From assembly GCA_964473525.1 (NCBI GenBank), contig CAYYPK010000011.1:1-64000 (forward strand): DNA of 64,000 nt. The letters are read 5' to 3'. This document shows, in pieces, positions 7,956 to 17,800 of this stretch. The position numbers were made by a program, and so were the translations under genes. The notes below the pieces were generated by a model. It saw only the letters and a program-made list of their open reading frames with translations. It was not told where the DNA came from and did no database searches. How positions within the stretch are numbered: the first letter of the stretch is position 1; each line of letters opens with the position of its first letter. This DNA comes from GCA-2687025 sp964473525 (lineage in GTDB: Bacteria > Poribacteria > WGA-4E > GCA-2687025).

Positions 7956-9932
7956 ATGCAGACACACCGATGCCGCGTCCTGTTCGTCACTCTCGTCCTC
8001 GCCGTCGCCGCGTCCAGCGCGCACGGGTGGGGACACGAAGCGCACCAGATCATCACGCGCAAAGCCTGCGACGCCATGCCGGAGCCCGTGCGGGCGTTCT
8101 TCATGGCGCACCGCGACGCGCTCGCCGAGCAGACACTAGGGCCTTACCACTGGCGCGAGAGCGACGACCCGGCGCACGCAGGCGAACACGAGCGTCACTT
8201 CTTCGACATCGACTACGAGGGCTTCGGCGAGTACCCGTTCAACGAGCTCCCACGGAACTACGAGGCAGCCGCGGCGAAGCTCGGCGACGCGACCTTCGAC
8301 CGCTACGGACGCCTGCCATGGCGTATAGAGTCGTACATCGACGAAGTAGCGGACGCGATGGCGGCGGGTGACGCCGACCGGATCGTGGAGACAGCGGCCG
8401 CGTATTCGTTCTACGTAGCGAAGCCGTTCCAGCCGTTCCACTGCGTCATGAACTTCACGGGCCGCGCCACGGGGCAACCCAACACCGACGCCCTGTGGGA
8501 GTGGAACCTCGTCCAGGCGCACGAGCAGGAGCTCGAGGTATCGGTCGCGGCCGACCTATCGCGCGTGGCAGCGGTCGACAGCCCGGTCGCGCGCGCGTTC
8601 ATCAACATCATGGACAGTTACGCGCTGCACTTCCTCATCCTCAACCACGACCGCCTCGCGCGCGAAGGCATCGAAGGAGAGCTGGAGGAGAGTGAGGAAT
8701 ACATCGACCGGATGTGGTCGCTGTCCGGAGCCCTGCTGCGCCATCAGCTGAGCAGAGCCGCAACGGACGTCGCGAGCTACTGGCTCACCGCCTGGGAGCA
8801 GGCTGGGAAGCCCGAGCTACCGGAAGCAGGTGACGGCGACGTAGGCGCCGCCCCCCGCGCGCGCGACCTGGGCATCGACATCGGCACGCTGCCCACAGGC
8901 GCGCTGAACGCGATCACGGATGTCGACGGGGTCCGGGTCGGGCATGTTACCGTCTCGCACGGTGAAGGCCCGCACGCGGCGCGAACCGGGGTCACGGCGA
9001 TCGTCCCGCGCGACAACGTGTGGCACCACAAGGTTCCCGCCGCGACGTACACCTTCAATGGCAACGGCGCCATGACCGGCGCCCACTGGGTAAACGAGCT
9101 CGGCGCGCTCGAGGTGCCGATCCTCCTGACGGGTACGAACAACGTGCCGCTCGTTGCCAACGGCGTCATCTCGTGGATGCGCGACGAGGCCGAGCGCCGT
9201 GGACACCGAGGGCACCTTGTGCTGCCGTTCGTTGCCGAGTGCGCCGACGCTGGGCTCACGGACAGCCAGGCGAGGCCCGTCACCGAGGAACACACGATCC
9301 AGGCGATCACCAAGGCGACCGGCGGCGGCGTGGCGGAGGGCAGCGTCGGCGCCGGGACCGGCATGAAAAGCTACTCCTTTAAGGCTGGCATTGGAACGGC
9401 GTCTCGCGTCAGCCGAGACGGCTACACCGTGGGCGCGCTCGTGCTGGCGAACGGCGGCGGCCGCCACGAACTGCGCGTGGACGGCGTCCCTGTCGGCCGG
9501 CACATCACGGACCTGACGCCGCACCGGCCGCCGCCAGACGGCTCGTTCATAGTCGTCGTCGCGACCGACGCGCCGTTAACCTCGCGTCAACTACATCGGC
9601 TGGCGAAACGCGGCGCGGTCGGGATGTCGCGCACCGGCACGGTCGGTCGGCATGGCAGCGGAGATTTCGTCGTGGCGTTCTCGACGGCGACGGACGTCAC
9701 GCCCGACATCGAGGGCGCGACTTACACGCGGACGGGCTACGTTGACGGGCATCTCACAGGGATGTTCACGGCGGCGATGGAGGCGGTCGAGGAGTCCATC
9801 ATCAACGCCATCGTCGCAGGGCGGACGATGGTCGGACGCAACGGGAACGTCATGTACGGCATCCCGCACGACCGGCTGCGCAAGGTCATGCAGGAACACG
9901 GGCGCCTCGCCTACGCGCCGCAGGAAGGTTAG
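7956..9932 (+). CDS. Secreted fusion: S1/P1-type zinc hydrolase domain plus P1-family (DmpA-like) aminopeptidase
   Basis: A 658-aa protein in one uninterrupted frame. Residues 1-24 are a signal peptide; cleavage before Trp25 would expose WGHEAHQII, the N-terminal Trp and His residues that bind zinc in S1/P1 nucleases and zinc phospholipase C. Further candidate metal ligands are in YHWRESDDP, HERHFFDIDYEG and PFQPFHCVMNFTG. From about residue 300 the sequence becomes a P1 peptidase (L-aminopeptidase/D-esterase DmpA family) with NAITDVDGVRVGHVTV and the self-cleavage motif EGSVGAGTGM; the nucleophile is Ser463 after Gly462. The P1 enzyme is normally a stand-alone protein that cleaves itself into two subunits. 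No frameshift is evident at the junction near 8850. Export of both activities by a single signal peptide is inferred. Confidence 0.85.
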   Translation: MQTHRCRVLFVTLVLAVAASSAHGWGHEAHQIITRKACDAMPEPVRAFFMAHRDALAEQTLGPYHWRESDDPAHAGEHERHFFDIDYEGFGEYPFNELPRNYEAAAAKLGDATFDRYGRLPWRIESYIDEVADAMAAGDADRIVETAAAYSFYVAKPFQPFHCVMNFTGRATGQPNTDALWEWNLVQAHEQELEVSVAADLSRVAAVDSPVARAFINIMDSYALHFLILNHDRLAREGIEGELEESEEYIDRMWSLSGALLRHQLSRAATDVASYWLTAWEQAGKPELPEAGDGDVGAAPRARDLGIDIGTLPTGALNAITDVDGVRVGHVTVSHGEGPHAARTGVTAIVPRDNVWHHKVPAATYTFNGNGAMTGAHWVNELGALEVPILLTGTNNVPLVANGVISWMRDEAERRGHRGHLVLPFVAECADAGLTDSQARPVTEEHTIQAITKATGGGVAEGSVGAGTGMKSYSFKAGIGTASRVSRDGYTVGALVLANGGGRHELRVDGVPVGRHITDLTPHRPPPDGSFIVVVATDAPLTSRQLHRLAKRGAVGMSRTGTVGRHGSGDFVVAFSTATDVTPDIEGATYTRTGYVDGHLTGMFTAAMEAVEESIINAIVAGRTMVGRNGNVMYGIPHDRLRKVMQEHGRLAYAPQEG

Positions 9933-9939
9933 GCACGCG

Positions 9940-10983
9940 ATGCGAGCGACGATTAAGGCGATTACGGGCGTTCTCGCTGCGGCGCTAGTCGTCTGGAGCG
10001 CGGGCTGCGGCCCCCAGGAAACACAGACGCTGCACGTCTTTACCTGGTCGGACTACTTCACCCCGGAAGTCATCTCGGTATTCGAGGCCGAGGCGGGTGC
10101 GAAGGTCGTCCTCGACACGTACGAGAGCAACGAGGACCTCGTCGCAAAACTGCAGGCGGGCGTGACAGGCTACGACGTCGTCGTGCCGTCAGACTATGCC
10201 GTCGAGCAGCTTGCGGGCCTCGCGTTGCTGGCGCCGTTGACGAAGGCGAACATCCCCAACCTGGCGAACGTGGACGCGCAGTTCCTCGGCAAGTACTTCG
10301 ACCCGGCGAACACCTACTCCGTGCCGTACGTGTGGGGAACCGCCGGCATTGGCTACGATTCGTCGAAGCTGGCGGCCGCTCCAACGAGTTGGGATGTCCT
10401 GTGGGACGAGTCGCTGTCCGGCGAGATCAACATGCTCGGCGACTCGCGCGAGTCCTTCGGCGTGGCGCTGAAGCGTCTGGGCTACTCCATCAACGAATCC
10501 GACGCCGACAGGATCGCGGAGGCGCAGGCGCTCCTCATCGCGCAGAAGCCGCTTGTCTACAGCTACGAGACCGAGACGGACGCGCTCATGCAATCGAAGC
10601 AGGTGACGGTGACGCACGCGTGGAACGGCGACGTGCTACGGGTGGCCAAGGAACAGCCTGAATGGAAGTACGTCGTCCCGGACGAGGGTGGCACGATCTT
10701 CATAGACAACCTCGCCATTCCCAAGGCCACGCAGCATCAGGCGCTCGCGGAGGCGTTCCTCGACTACGTCCTGCGACCTGAGGTAATTGCCCAGATAACG
10801 CTCTTCACGCAGTACGCGAACTGCGTCCCTGGGTCGCAAGCCCATCTGCCCGAGACCGTGACGACGAATCCAGCGGTGTACCCTCCGACCGAACTGACCG
10901 CGCGACTGGAACCCATCATGCGAGAGGCCGCGATGGACCGGGCGTACGGAGACGCGTGGACCGCCGTGAAGGCAGCGCAATAG
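9940..10983 (+). CDS. Spermidine/putrescine-type ABC transporter substrate-binding lipoprotein (PotD/PotF family)
   Basis: 347 aa, from ATG 9940 just after the stop of the preceding gene; AGGAAGG lies about 11 nt upstream, overlapping that stop. A lipoprotein signal ends at WSAGC, so Cys23 would be lipidated. The mature protein opens LHVFTWSDYFTPEVISVFEAE and includes YDVVVPSDYAVEQL, both characteristic of PotD/PotF periplasmic binding proteins for polyamines. In the usual system it hands substrate to PotB/PotC and PotA, but no permease or matching ATPase gene is adjacent, so it is an orphan here or works with components elsewhere. The preferred polyamine cannot be told. Confidence 0.9.
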   Translation: MRATIKAITGVLAAALVVWSAGCGPQETQTLHVFTWSDYFTPEVISVFEAEAGAKVVLDTYESNEDLVAKLQAGVTGYDVVVPSDYAVEQLAGLALLAPLTKANIPNLANVDAQFLGKYFDPANTYSVPYVWGTAGIGYDSSKLAAAPTSWDVLWDESLSGEINMLGDSRESFGVALKRLGYSINESDADRIAEAQALLIAQKPLVYSYETETDALMQSKQVTVTHAWNGDVLRVAKEQPEWKYVVPDEGGTIFIDNLAIPKATQHQALAEAFLDYVLRPEVIAQITLFTQYANCVPGSQAHLPETVTTNPAVYPPTELTARLEPIMREAAMDRAYGDAWTAVKAAQ

Positions 10984-11085
10984 TGGCGATCCGCGTGTCC
11001 TGGCGCGCCGTGGCGGGTTCTGTCCTCCTGCCCACCGACGCGGCGCGGGGCCTCACCCGGCCGAGAGTCGAGGCGTCGGTCAGCC

Positions 11086-11856
11086 GTGCCTGAGGCAAGC
11101 GTTCTGGAACTCGTCGGCATCGCGGTGGCGCTCCTGCTAGCGGGACTGCTGCAAGGCATGACCGGCTTCGGCTTTGCCCTCGTGTCCATGGCGACGCTCC
11201 CGTTCCTGATCGGCGCTCGCGCCGCCAGCGTCATCGTCCCGCCGTTCGCCGTGCTCAACACCCTGGCGCTATTGTGGAGTCTCCGACGCCACATCAACGT
11301 GGCGTGGCTGTGGCGCCTCCTGTTGGGCGCGGCCATCGGCGTCCCAATGGGCGTCTACCTACTGACGTCCCTACCCGACGTGATACTGCGGCGCTTCATC
11401 GGAGTTGTGCTGCTTGGGTACTGCGCGTCCGAGGTGTGGCGCGGCCGCGCTGGCGGGACCGACACGCGCGGCTCGTCCGCGTGGTGGAGCCTGCCGCTCG
11501 GTTGGCTGGCAGGGCTCATCAGCGGCGCCGTGAACGCGGGCGGCCCGCCGGTCGTGGTGTACATTTACCGACAGCCGTGGAAACGCGACGCGATACGGGC
11601 AACGCTGTGCGCCTTCTTCATGTGCGTCGCTCTCTACAAGACGGCCCTGGTGTTCGGAGCTCTGTCCGACGTGGCGACCCCCACGAAGGGTGGTATGCTT
11701 CTCCGGTCGCCGACGCTCTACCTGACCGCCGGCCCCGCCATGTGGTTTGGGGGATTCGTAGGGCTTCGGCTAGGCAGCCGCCTCAGCAGGGACCGATTCA
11801 CGGCGTACGTCCTTGTAGCGCTTGCGGGGCTGGCTGTGATGCTGTTCGTCAAGTGA
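11086..11856 (+). CDS. TauE/SafE family transporter (sulfite/organosulfonate exporter-like)
   Basis: 256 aa starting at GTG 11086. It is strongly hydrophobic, with about eight membrane segments and two glycine-rich motifs of the DUF81/TauE family (GLLQGMTGFGFALVSM near the N-terminus and LAGLISGAVNAGGPPVVVYI in the middle). Members export or import sulfite, sulfoacetate and other small anions across the inner membrane. The substrate is not shown by context; the flanking genes are a polyamine-binding protein and a sugar dehydrogenase. The ribosome site is weak (GAGG about 13 nt upstream), so the exact start is less certain. Confidence 0.88.
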   Translation: MPEASVLELVGIAVALLLAGLLQGMTGFGFALVSMATLPFLIGARAASVIVPPFAVLNTLALLWSLRRHINVAWLWRLLLGAAIGVPMGVYLLTSLPDVILRRFIGVVLLGYCASEVWRGRAGGTDTRGSSAWWSLPLGWLAGLISGAVNAGGPPVVVYIYRQPWKRDAIRATLCAFFMCVALYKTALVFGALSDVATPTKGGMLLRSPTLYLTAGPAMWFGGFVGLRLGSRLSRDRFTAYVLVALAGLAVMLFVK

Positions 11857-11881
11857 TAGCGCGGTAGGAGACCCGTGTAGC

Positions 11882-12895
11882 ATGTACAAGAGCGCGATAC
11901 TTGGGTGCGGCGGCCGGGCCAGGGGCCACGCCCGCGCGTACGAGCATGTCGTTGGTGGCAAGCTGGCGGCGATCTGCGACATGGATGGCGATCGACTGGA
12001 AGCGTTTGGCGACCAATTCGGGGTGGCGTCTCGCTACCGGGACGTGCACGAGATGCTGGACGTCGAGAAGCCAGACCTCTTGCACGTCGTCACGCAACCC
12101 CACCTGCGCGTGCCGCTGCTGACAATCGCGGCGGACCACCAGACGCCAGCGGTCATCGTTGAGAAGCCCATCGCGCTGCAGGGCGAAGACTACCGCCAAC
12201 TGCGCGATCTCGAGGCGCGCTCCGACACGAAGATATGCCTGAACCACCAGCTGCACTTCCACAAGAAGTCGCTGGAGCTGCAGAAGCGCGTGCAGGACGA
12301 CGCGATTGGCGAGTTGCGCTTCCTGGACGCGAGCGCCCGGCTCAACCTGAGCGGGCAGGGCACGCACGTGTTGGAACTCGTCGCGGCGTTCAACCCGGGC
12401 GCTCGACCGACCGCCGTGTTCGGTCAGGTTTCGGGCGCGGGCGGCCTGCACGGCGGCCACTGCGCACCGGAGGAGTGCGTGGCGACGATCAACTACGACA
12501 ACGGAGCGCAGGCGCAGCTGGTGTGTGGCACGAACGCTCGCCCTATCAGCGAGGAGCCCGCCAACCATCGCCACAAGCGCATCGCCGCGTACGGCACGGC
12601 GGGCATGGTCCAGTGGACGATGTCGTGGTGGGAAGCCACGCGAAGCGACGGTTCGCTTGAGCGCGGCGAGCACGACTACGGCGCCCAGGACGTCCTTGGG
12701 CAGGCCGGACTCACGGACGCCGCGTTCGACTGGCTCACCGACGACGCGAACGCGCATCCGACGAATCTCGACGCGTCACTGACGCAGTTCAACATCATCC
12801 TCGGAATCTACATGAGCGCGCTAGAGCATCGGCCCGTCGAGCTGCCGGTTGAGCCGGACGAGGATCTCATCGAGCAGCTTCGCGCCGCACTGTAG
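11882..12895 (+). CDS. Gfo/Idh/MocA family sugar dehydrogenase, copy 1 of a tandem pair
   Basis: 337 aa. An N-terminal Rossmann fold opens AILGCGGRARGHARAYEH. The family lysine lies in VIVEKPIALQGEDY (about residue 95), and the C-terminal alpha/beta substrate domain carries the odd motif CLNHQLHFHKK. Enzymes of this family oxidise or reduce cyclitols and sugars with NAD(P) in the cytoplasm. It is closely related to the next gene (same EKPIALQ-x-EDY and CLNHQLHFH motifs, FGDQFGVASRY against FGDEFDVPARY), so the pair arose by tandem duplication. The substrate is unknown. It starts 25 bp after the TauE-like gene. Confidence 0.93.
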   Translation: MYKSAILGCGGRARGHARAYEHVVGGKLAAICDMDGDRLEAFGDQFGVASRYRDVHEMLDVEKPDLLHVVTQPHLRVPLLTIAADHQTPAVIVEKPIALQGEDYRQLRDLEARSDTKICLNHQLHFHKKSLELQKRVQDDAIGELRFLDASARLNLSGQGTHVLELVAAFNPGARPTAVFGQVSGAGGLHGGHCAPEECVATINYDNGAQAQLVCGTNARPISEEPANHRHKRIAAYGTAGMVQWTMSWWEATRSDGSLERGEHDYGAQDVLGQAGLTDAAFDWLTDDANAHPTNLDASLTQFNIILGIYMSALEHRPVELPVEPDEDLIEQLRAAL

Positions 12896-12990
12896 AACGC
12901 GCGTAGCCGTCGACCGCGGCCGATCGGACTGCGCGCGGAGGCGATCGTGACGTTGCGCGCCACCGACCGGCAAGAGGGCAGGAGAGCGAC

Positions 12991-14007
12991 ATGCACAGAT
13001 CCGCCATAGTGGGCTGCGGCCCGCGCGCGCGTGACCACGCGGCTGCTTACGCGCACATCGAGCGAGGCGAATTGGTCGCGCTCTGCGACGTCGACGACAC
13101 GAGGCTGAACGCCTTCGGCGACGAATTCGACGTGCCCGCGCGGTACACGAGCCTGGACGAGTTGTTGACGCAGGAAGCTCCCGATGTGCTGCACATAGGC
13201 ACGCCGCCCGCGCACCGGCTCGACCTACTGGCCGCGGCCGCGGCGCACGGCGTCGGCGGCGTCATCGTCGAGAAACCCATCGCCCTGCAGGCGGAGGACT
13301 ACGACGCCATCAGCCGGCTACAGCTAGGCGGCACCAAGGTGTGCCTAAACCACCAGCTGCACTTCCACGCCAAGGTGGCGGAGATGCGGGCAGCGGTAAG
13401 AGGCGGCGTCATTGGCGATGCGCGGCTTGTCGAGGTGAGCGCCACGTTGGGTCTATCGGGTCAGGGTACACACATCCTGCAGTTGGCGAGCGCGTTCACG
13501 GGCGATGTCGCGCCGGTGTCGGTGTTCGGCCAGGTCGGAGGGGCTGGGTGGCTCGACGACAGCCACCCGTGCCCTCAGCAGTCCGTCGCCGTCGTGAACC
13601 TCGCGGACAACACGCAGATACATCTGCGATGCGGGCAAAACGGCCCGTCCGCCGCGGACGGCAGGCCCATACACATGAACAAGCGTATCGCGGTCTATGG
13701 AACCCGCGGCCTGGCTGAGTGGACCATGTCGTCGTGGGAACTGCACATAGGCGACGCCAAGACGAGCGGCGCGCACGAATACTACGCCGAGGATGTCCAC
13801 GGACAGGTAGGGCTCACCGAGGCGCTTTTCGACTGGCTCGAAGACGCGTCAGCCGTGCACCCTACGAACCTGGCCGCGTCCCTGGCGCAGTTCAACGTCA
13901 TCCTGGGCCTTTACACGAGCGCGCTCGAGCGACGCGGCGTCGACCTGCCGGTCGAAGCAGGCGCCGATCTTCTGGGAAGCCTGCGGTCAAGGCTGTCCGC
14001 TGCGTAA
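12991..14007 (+). CDS. Gfo/Idh/MocA family sugar dehydrogenase, copy 2 of a tandem pair
   Basis: 338 aa from ATG 12991, with GGAGAG about 6 nt upstream. The NAD-binding loop is AIVGCGPRARDHAAAY, the lysine motif VIVEKPIALQAEDY, and the C-terminal domain shares CLNHQLHFH and the AxLAQFNVILGLYTSAL ending with copy 1. The two proteins could form a hetero-oligomer or act on epimeric substrates; which is not evident. The 95-bp spacer from copy 1 contains no gene. A nitroreductase follows 41 bp downstream with a strong ribosome site. Confidence 0.93.
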   Translation: MHRSAIVGCGPRARDHAAAYAHIERGELVALCDVDDTRLNAFGDEFDVPARYTSLDELLTQEAPDVLHIGTPPAHRLDLLAAAAAHGVGGVIVEKPIALQAEDYDAISRLQLGGTKVCLNHQLHFHAKVAEMRAAVRGGVIGDARLVEVSATLGLSGQGTHILQLASAFTGDVAPVSVFGQVGGAGWLDDSHPCPQQSVAVVNLADNTQIHLRCGQNGPSAADGRPIHMNKRIAVYGTRGLAEWTMSSWELHIGDAKTSGAHEYYAEDVHGQVGLTEALFDWLEDASAVHPTNLAASLAQFNVILGLYTSALERRGVDLPVEAGADLLGSLRSRLSAA

Positions 14008-14048
14008 ACACTGCGCGCGGCGCCGCCGTTATGGGGTAGGAGGCAGAC

Positions 14049-14648
14049 ATGTCAGACGGACCGATGGACCGCTCGGGGTCGGCGATTCGCGATGCAATCC
14101 GCAGCAGGCGCACGGTGTTCCAGTTCAAGCCTGGACCGGTGCCGCGAGACGTGTTGACGGAGATCCTCGAGGCAGGGACGTGGAGTCCCAACCACCACCT
14201 CACGGAGCCATGGAGGTTCACCGTGGTGGGCCCTGAGATGAAGGCTACCCTCGCCGACCGGTACAGCGCCATCCAGCAGGCCAAATGCGCGCCGGGCACG
14301 GCGCCGGAGCACATCGCGGCGGCAGGCGAGAAGGGAAAGGCGAAGTGGAACTCCAAGCCCACGGTGGTGTTCGTCTCGGTCGTGTTGGACGGCGACGAGC
14401 AGCGGCAGCGTGAAGACACGGCGTCGGTCTCCTGCGCCATGCTCAACATGCAGCTCGCAGGCTGGGAGTTGGGCGTCGGCATGCAGTGGAGCACGGGGCC
14501 GATCACGATTGAGCGGAACACGTACGATCTGCTGGGGGTGGACCCGGACTCGGAATACATCGTCGGGCTCTGCTACATGGGTTACCCGGCGGAGGTAGGC
14601 ACGTCAACGCGCCGGCCCGTCGCCGACGTTACGCGTTGGACGGATTGA
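14049..14648 (+). CDS. Nitroreductase family flavoprotein
   Basis: 199 aa from ATG 14049 with AGGAGG about 6 nt upstream. It has the typical N-terminus AIRDAIRSRRTVFQFKPG, where the Arg pair contacts FMN phosphate, then LEAGTWSPNHHLTEPWRF and the C-terminal GLCYMGYPAE. Members are FMN-dependent NAD(P)H oxidoreductases acting on nitro compounds, quinones or enones as dimers. It follows the dehydrogenase pair closely and may serve the same pathway, but the natural substrate is unknown. Confidence 0.9.
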   Translation: MSDGPMDRSGSAIRDAIRSRRTVFQFKPGPVPRDVLTEILEAGTWSPNHHLTEPWRFTVVGPEMKATLADRYSAIQQAKCAPGTAPEHIAAAGEKGKAKWNSKPTVVFVSVVLDGDEQRQREDTASVSCAMLNMQLAGWELGVGMQWSTGPITIERNTYDLLGVDPDSEYIVGLCYMGYPAEVGTSTRRPVADVTRWTD

Positions 14649-14831
14649 GCGCCCGACGAGCCGTCACGGAGCACGTGGGGCAGACGATCGCGCGTCGTTG
14701 AGGAAGGCGCCGCGCGGGCGTTGCGTGACGCCGGGCCTCGGACGCCATTTCCGACCGGCGCGCGCGAATCGGTATAACATAACGGACTACGGTGGCTGAA
14801 CGTCCCTCAACCAATCACGGCAAGGTGGGCG

Positions 14832-17800
14832 ATGCGCGTATCTCGGTGGGTTGTTGTCCTCGTGGCGTTGTTGTCGCCCGCGCTCGCGACCTACGCTGCG
14901 GCGCCTGTTTCCCCGCGCATCGGATCCGGCTCGACGCACCGTCGGTCGGCAGAGCCGCCTGTCCGTCTCCTCGCGTCGGACGCGTCAGGCGTGACCGTCG
15001 AGATGAGCTTCGACCCACCCCGCGTTGAGCGACTGGAGGAACCCGTCGGTCGGGTCCGCGTCTCGATGGACCGCGCCGTGCCGTCCACCCGAGTTGGCTA
15101 CCCAGAGCTTCCCGTCGAACGGTTCACCATCGGCGTTCCCCACGGCACCACGTTGCGCGCCCGCGCGATGCCCGGCCCCGCGAAGGAGGTCGGTCGCTAT
15201 CGGGTCGTCCCCACGCCAACCGCGGAGATCAGGAACCACGCCAGCGGGACGCAATACGCGGAGCCCAAGTTCCTCGAGGACAGTCGGGGTTACGGCGCCC
15301 GCGGCTACGAGCCCGCCTCGCTCGTCGAGGTCGTATCCGACGGGCTGACCCGAGACCGGCGCACCGTCACCGTCGAGGTGCGACCCGTGCAGTACGATCC
15401 GTCGTCCCGACGCCTTCGCGCGTACTCGCGGATCACGGTACGCGTCGATTTCGCTGGCGGCCGGACGTCCCCGCGCGTGCGTTCGCGCGAGTCCGAGCCG
15501 TTCGCGGAGTACTTCGACAGGCATCTGCTGAATGACCACGCGGCGCGAGCCTGGCGCGCGCCTGCGGCGCCGGCGCAGGACGCCGACGCGGCCGCCGCGC
15601 CCCCACCGACGGCGGTCAAACTGTTCGTCTCGAAGGAGTCGGTCGTCCGCGTGGACGGGCATGCGTTGGCCGCCCAGGGCATCGACCTGGCCCAGGTCGC
15701 TCCGCGCAATCTGGGCGTGACGTTCCTGGGAGCGGAACAGCCGATCTACGTCCACGGCTCCCGCGACGGGCGATTCGACCCGGACGACTACGTGGAATTC
15801 CTGGCCGCGCGCCCGACCAACCCGTACTCCCGTTACAGCGTCTACCTCCTGGCGGAGCAGGACCAGCCAGGCCTCCGCGTGAGCGAGCTGGAAGGGGCGC
15901 CGCGGGAGAGCCTCGCGACTCTCGTGCCGAACTTCCGATCGAGGGTGCATTTTGAAAAGGATCTGGAACACTCGCTCCTACAGACGGTGACTTCGACATC
16001 GGCGTCGCCCGGGGATCCGCACGGATGGTACGAGGCGCGCGACCACTGGTTCTGGTTCGGCGTCAAGAACGGCGTGGAGCGCAACGAAGCTGCCCTGGAG
16101 TTCGCGGTATACGACGTCGCGCAGACGTTCGACCTCGGCCGCATCGACGTCATGTTGCAGGGCGGCACACCGGTGGATCACGACGTCATCCTGTCACTGA
16201 ACGAGGTGAAGCTAGGGCGAGCTAAGTGGGCGGATCAACAGCAGGAGGCCATCGGCCGCTCGGTGCGCATCGAGGATCTCGTGGATGCGGCGGACGGCAT
16301 GAACACGATGCGCCTCGTGCGGGTCGACACGAACGAGGACGACGACACCGACAAGTACCCGTTCCGCTCGTACGTCAACTGGTTCGACCTGGAATACACC
16401 CGCGACTTTCGGGCGGTTGGCGACCTACTGTTCGCGTCCACCCCGCCCAACAACAAACCGCTCGAGAACAGGCGGCTGCGGACGCTCGAGTATTCGATAT
16501 CGGACTTCCTCGGGTCGGACATTGCGGTGTACGAACACAACGGGAAGAATCTCGTCAGTCGCTTCCGGAACGTCGAGGTGCAGCGGACGGCGGTGACGGA
16601 TGACGCGCGCGACCGCCTACACGGCATTCAGACCGCGCGCGGCGAGCCGCTCTCGACGCCTACCTCGCTGTACGCCGCGCGGTTCCAGGCGCAGGACACG
16701 CACGACGCGAAGTACATCGCCGTCTCAGGAGAGGGCGCGTCCGCTCCAGACCGCATCGAGCTGGATTCCCCGTCGTCCCTCAAATCGTCGACCAACGGCG
16801 CGGACTACGTCGTGATCTACCACCGCGCGTACGAGGAGGCGGCGCTCCGCCTTGCGGAGTGGCGTTCCACGCCTACGGGTGGCGGCTTGCGGGCAAAGGC
16901 TGTCGACGTGGCCGACGTGTACGACGAGTTCGGGCACGGAATGACCTCCCCGTGGGCGATCAAGGAGTTCCTGCGGCACGCCTTCGTGAACTGGCGCGCG
17001 CCGGCTCTCTCGTACGTCACGATCATGGCGGACGGGACTTACGATATGTTCGGCGTCGACCAGGAGCTCTATCCCGAGCCGCCCGACGTGATGGGCTTCA
17101 TCCCGACGCACTATGTGTGGACGCTCTTCGGTCAGACGGCGTCCGACCACTGGTACACGACCGTCAGTGGCATCGACCCTCTTCCCGACTTCTTCCTCGG
17201 CCGTCTTCCCGTCGAGCGCCCGGAAGAGGCGACCTCAGTTGTCAACAAGATCATCGCCTACGAGGGCAGCCCGCGGAATGGAAGCTGGCGGCGGCAGATA
17301 ATATCGGTTGCGGACGACGACACGACCAACTCTGGCGACTTCATCTTCAAGAAGAGCCTGACCGAGGTAAGCCAGAACCACACGCTCCTGGGGTACGTCA
17401 CCAACAAGATCTTCCTGGAGGACATCTTCGAGGAGTTCCCAGACGAAGAGGACACGTCGCGGGTACGACGCGCGTCTCAGTTGGCGAGGCAGCGCATCGT
17501 GGACTCGCTGAGCGAAGGGGCGCTCATCGCGCAGTACGCTGGGCACGGGGGCCGGCTGGTCTGGGCGCATGAGATCATCTTCGACAACTCCGGCATCCGC
17601 ACGCTGCGCCCGACCGACCGGCTGTCGCTGATGTTCGTGCTGAGCTGCAACAACGGTTACTTCGACGCGCCGGCCGAGCCGAGCATGGGCGAGCTCATGC
17701 TGCGGATGGAGGACGCCGGCATCATCGGCATGTTGGCCGCCACGCGCCTAACCTTTGGATCCGGCAACGACGCTCTCAACAAACTCATCTTCGATGACAT

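Noticed and set aside
9652..9939. N-terminal extension of the PotD-like protein into the preceding peptidase gene
   Set aside because: The extension is an Arg/Ser-rich frame-shifted reading of the peptidase. The lipoprotein signal peptide starts at 9940.
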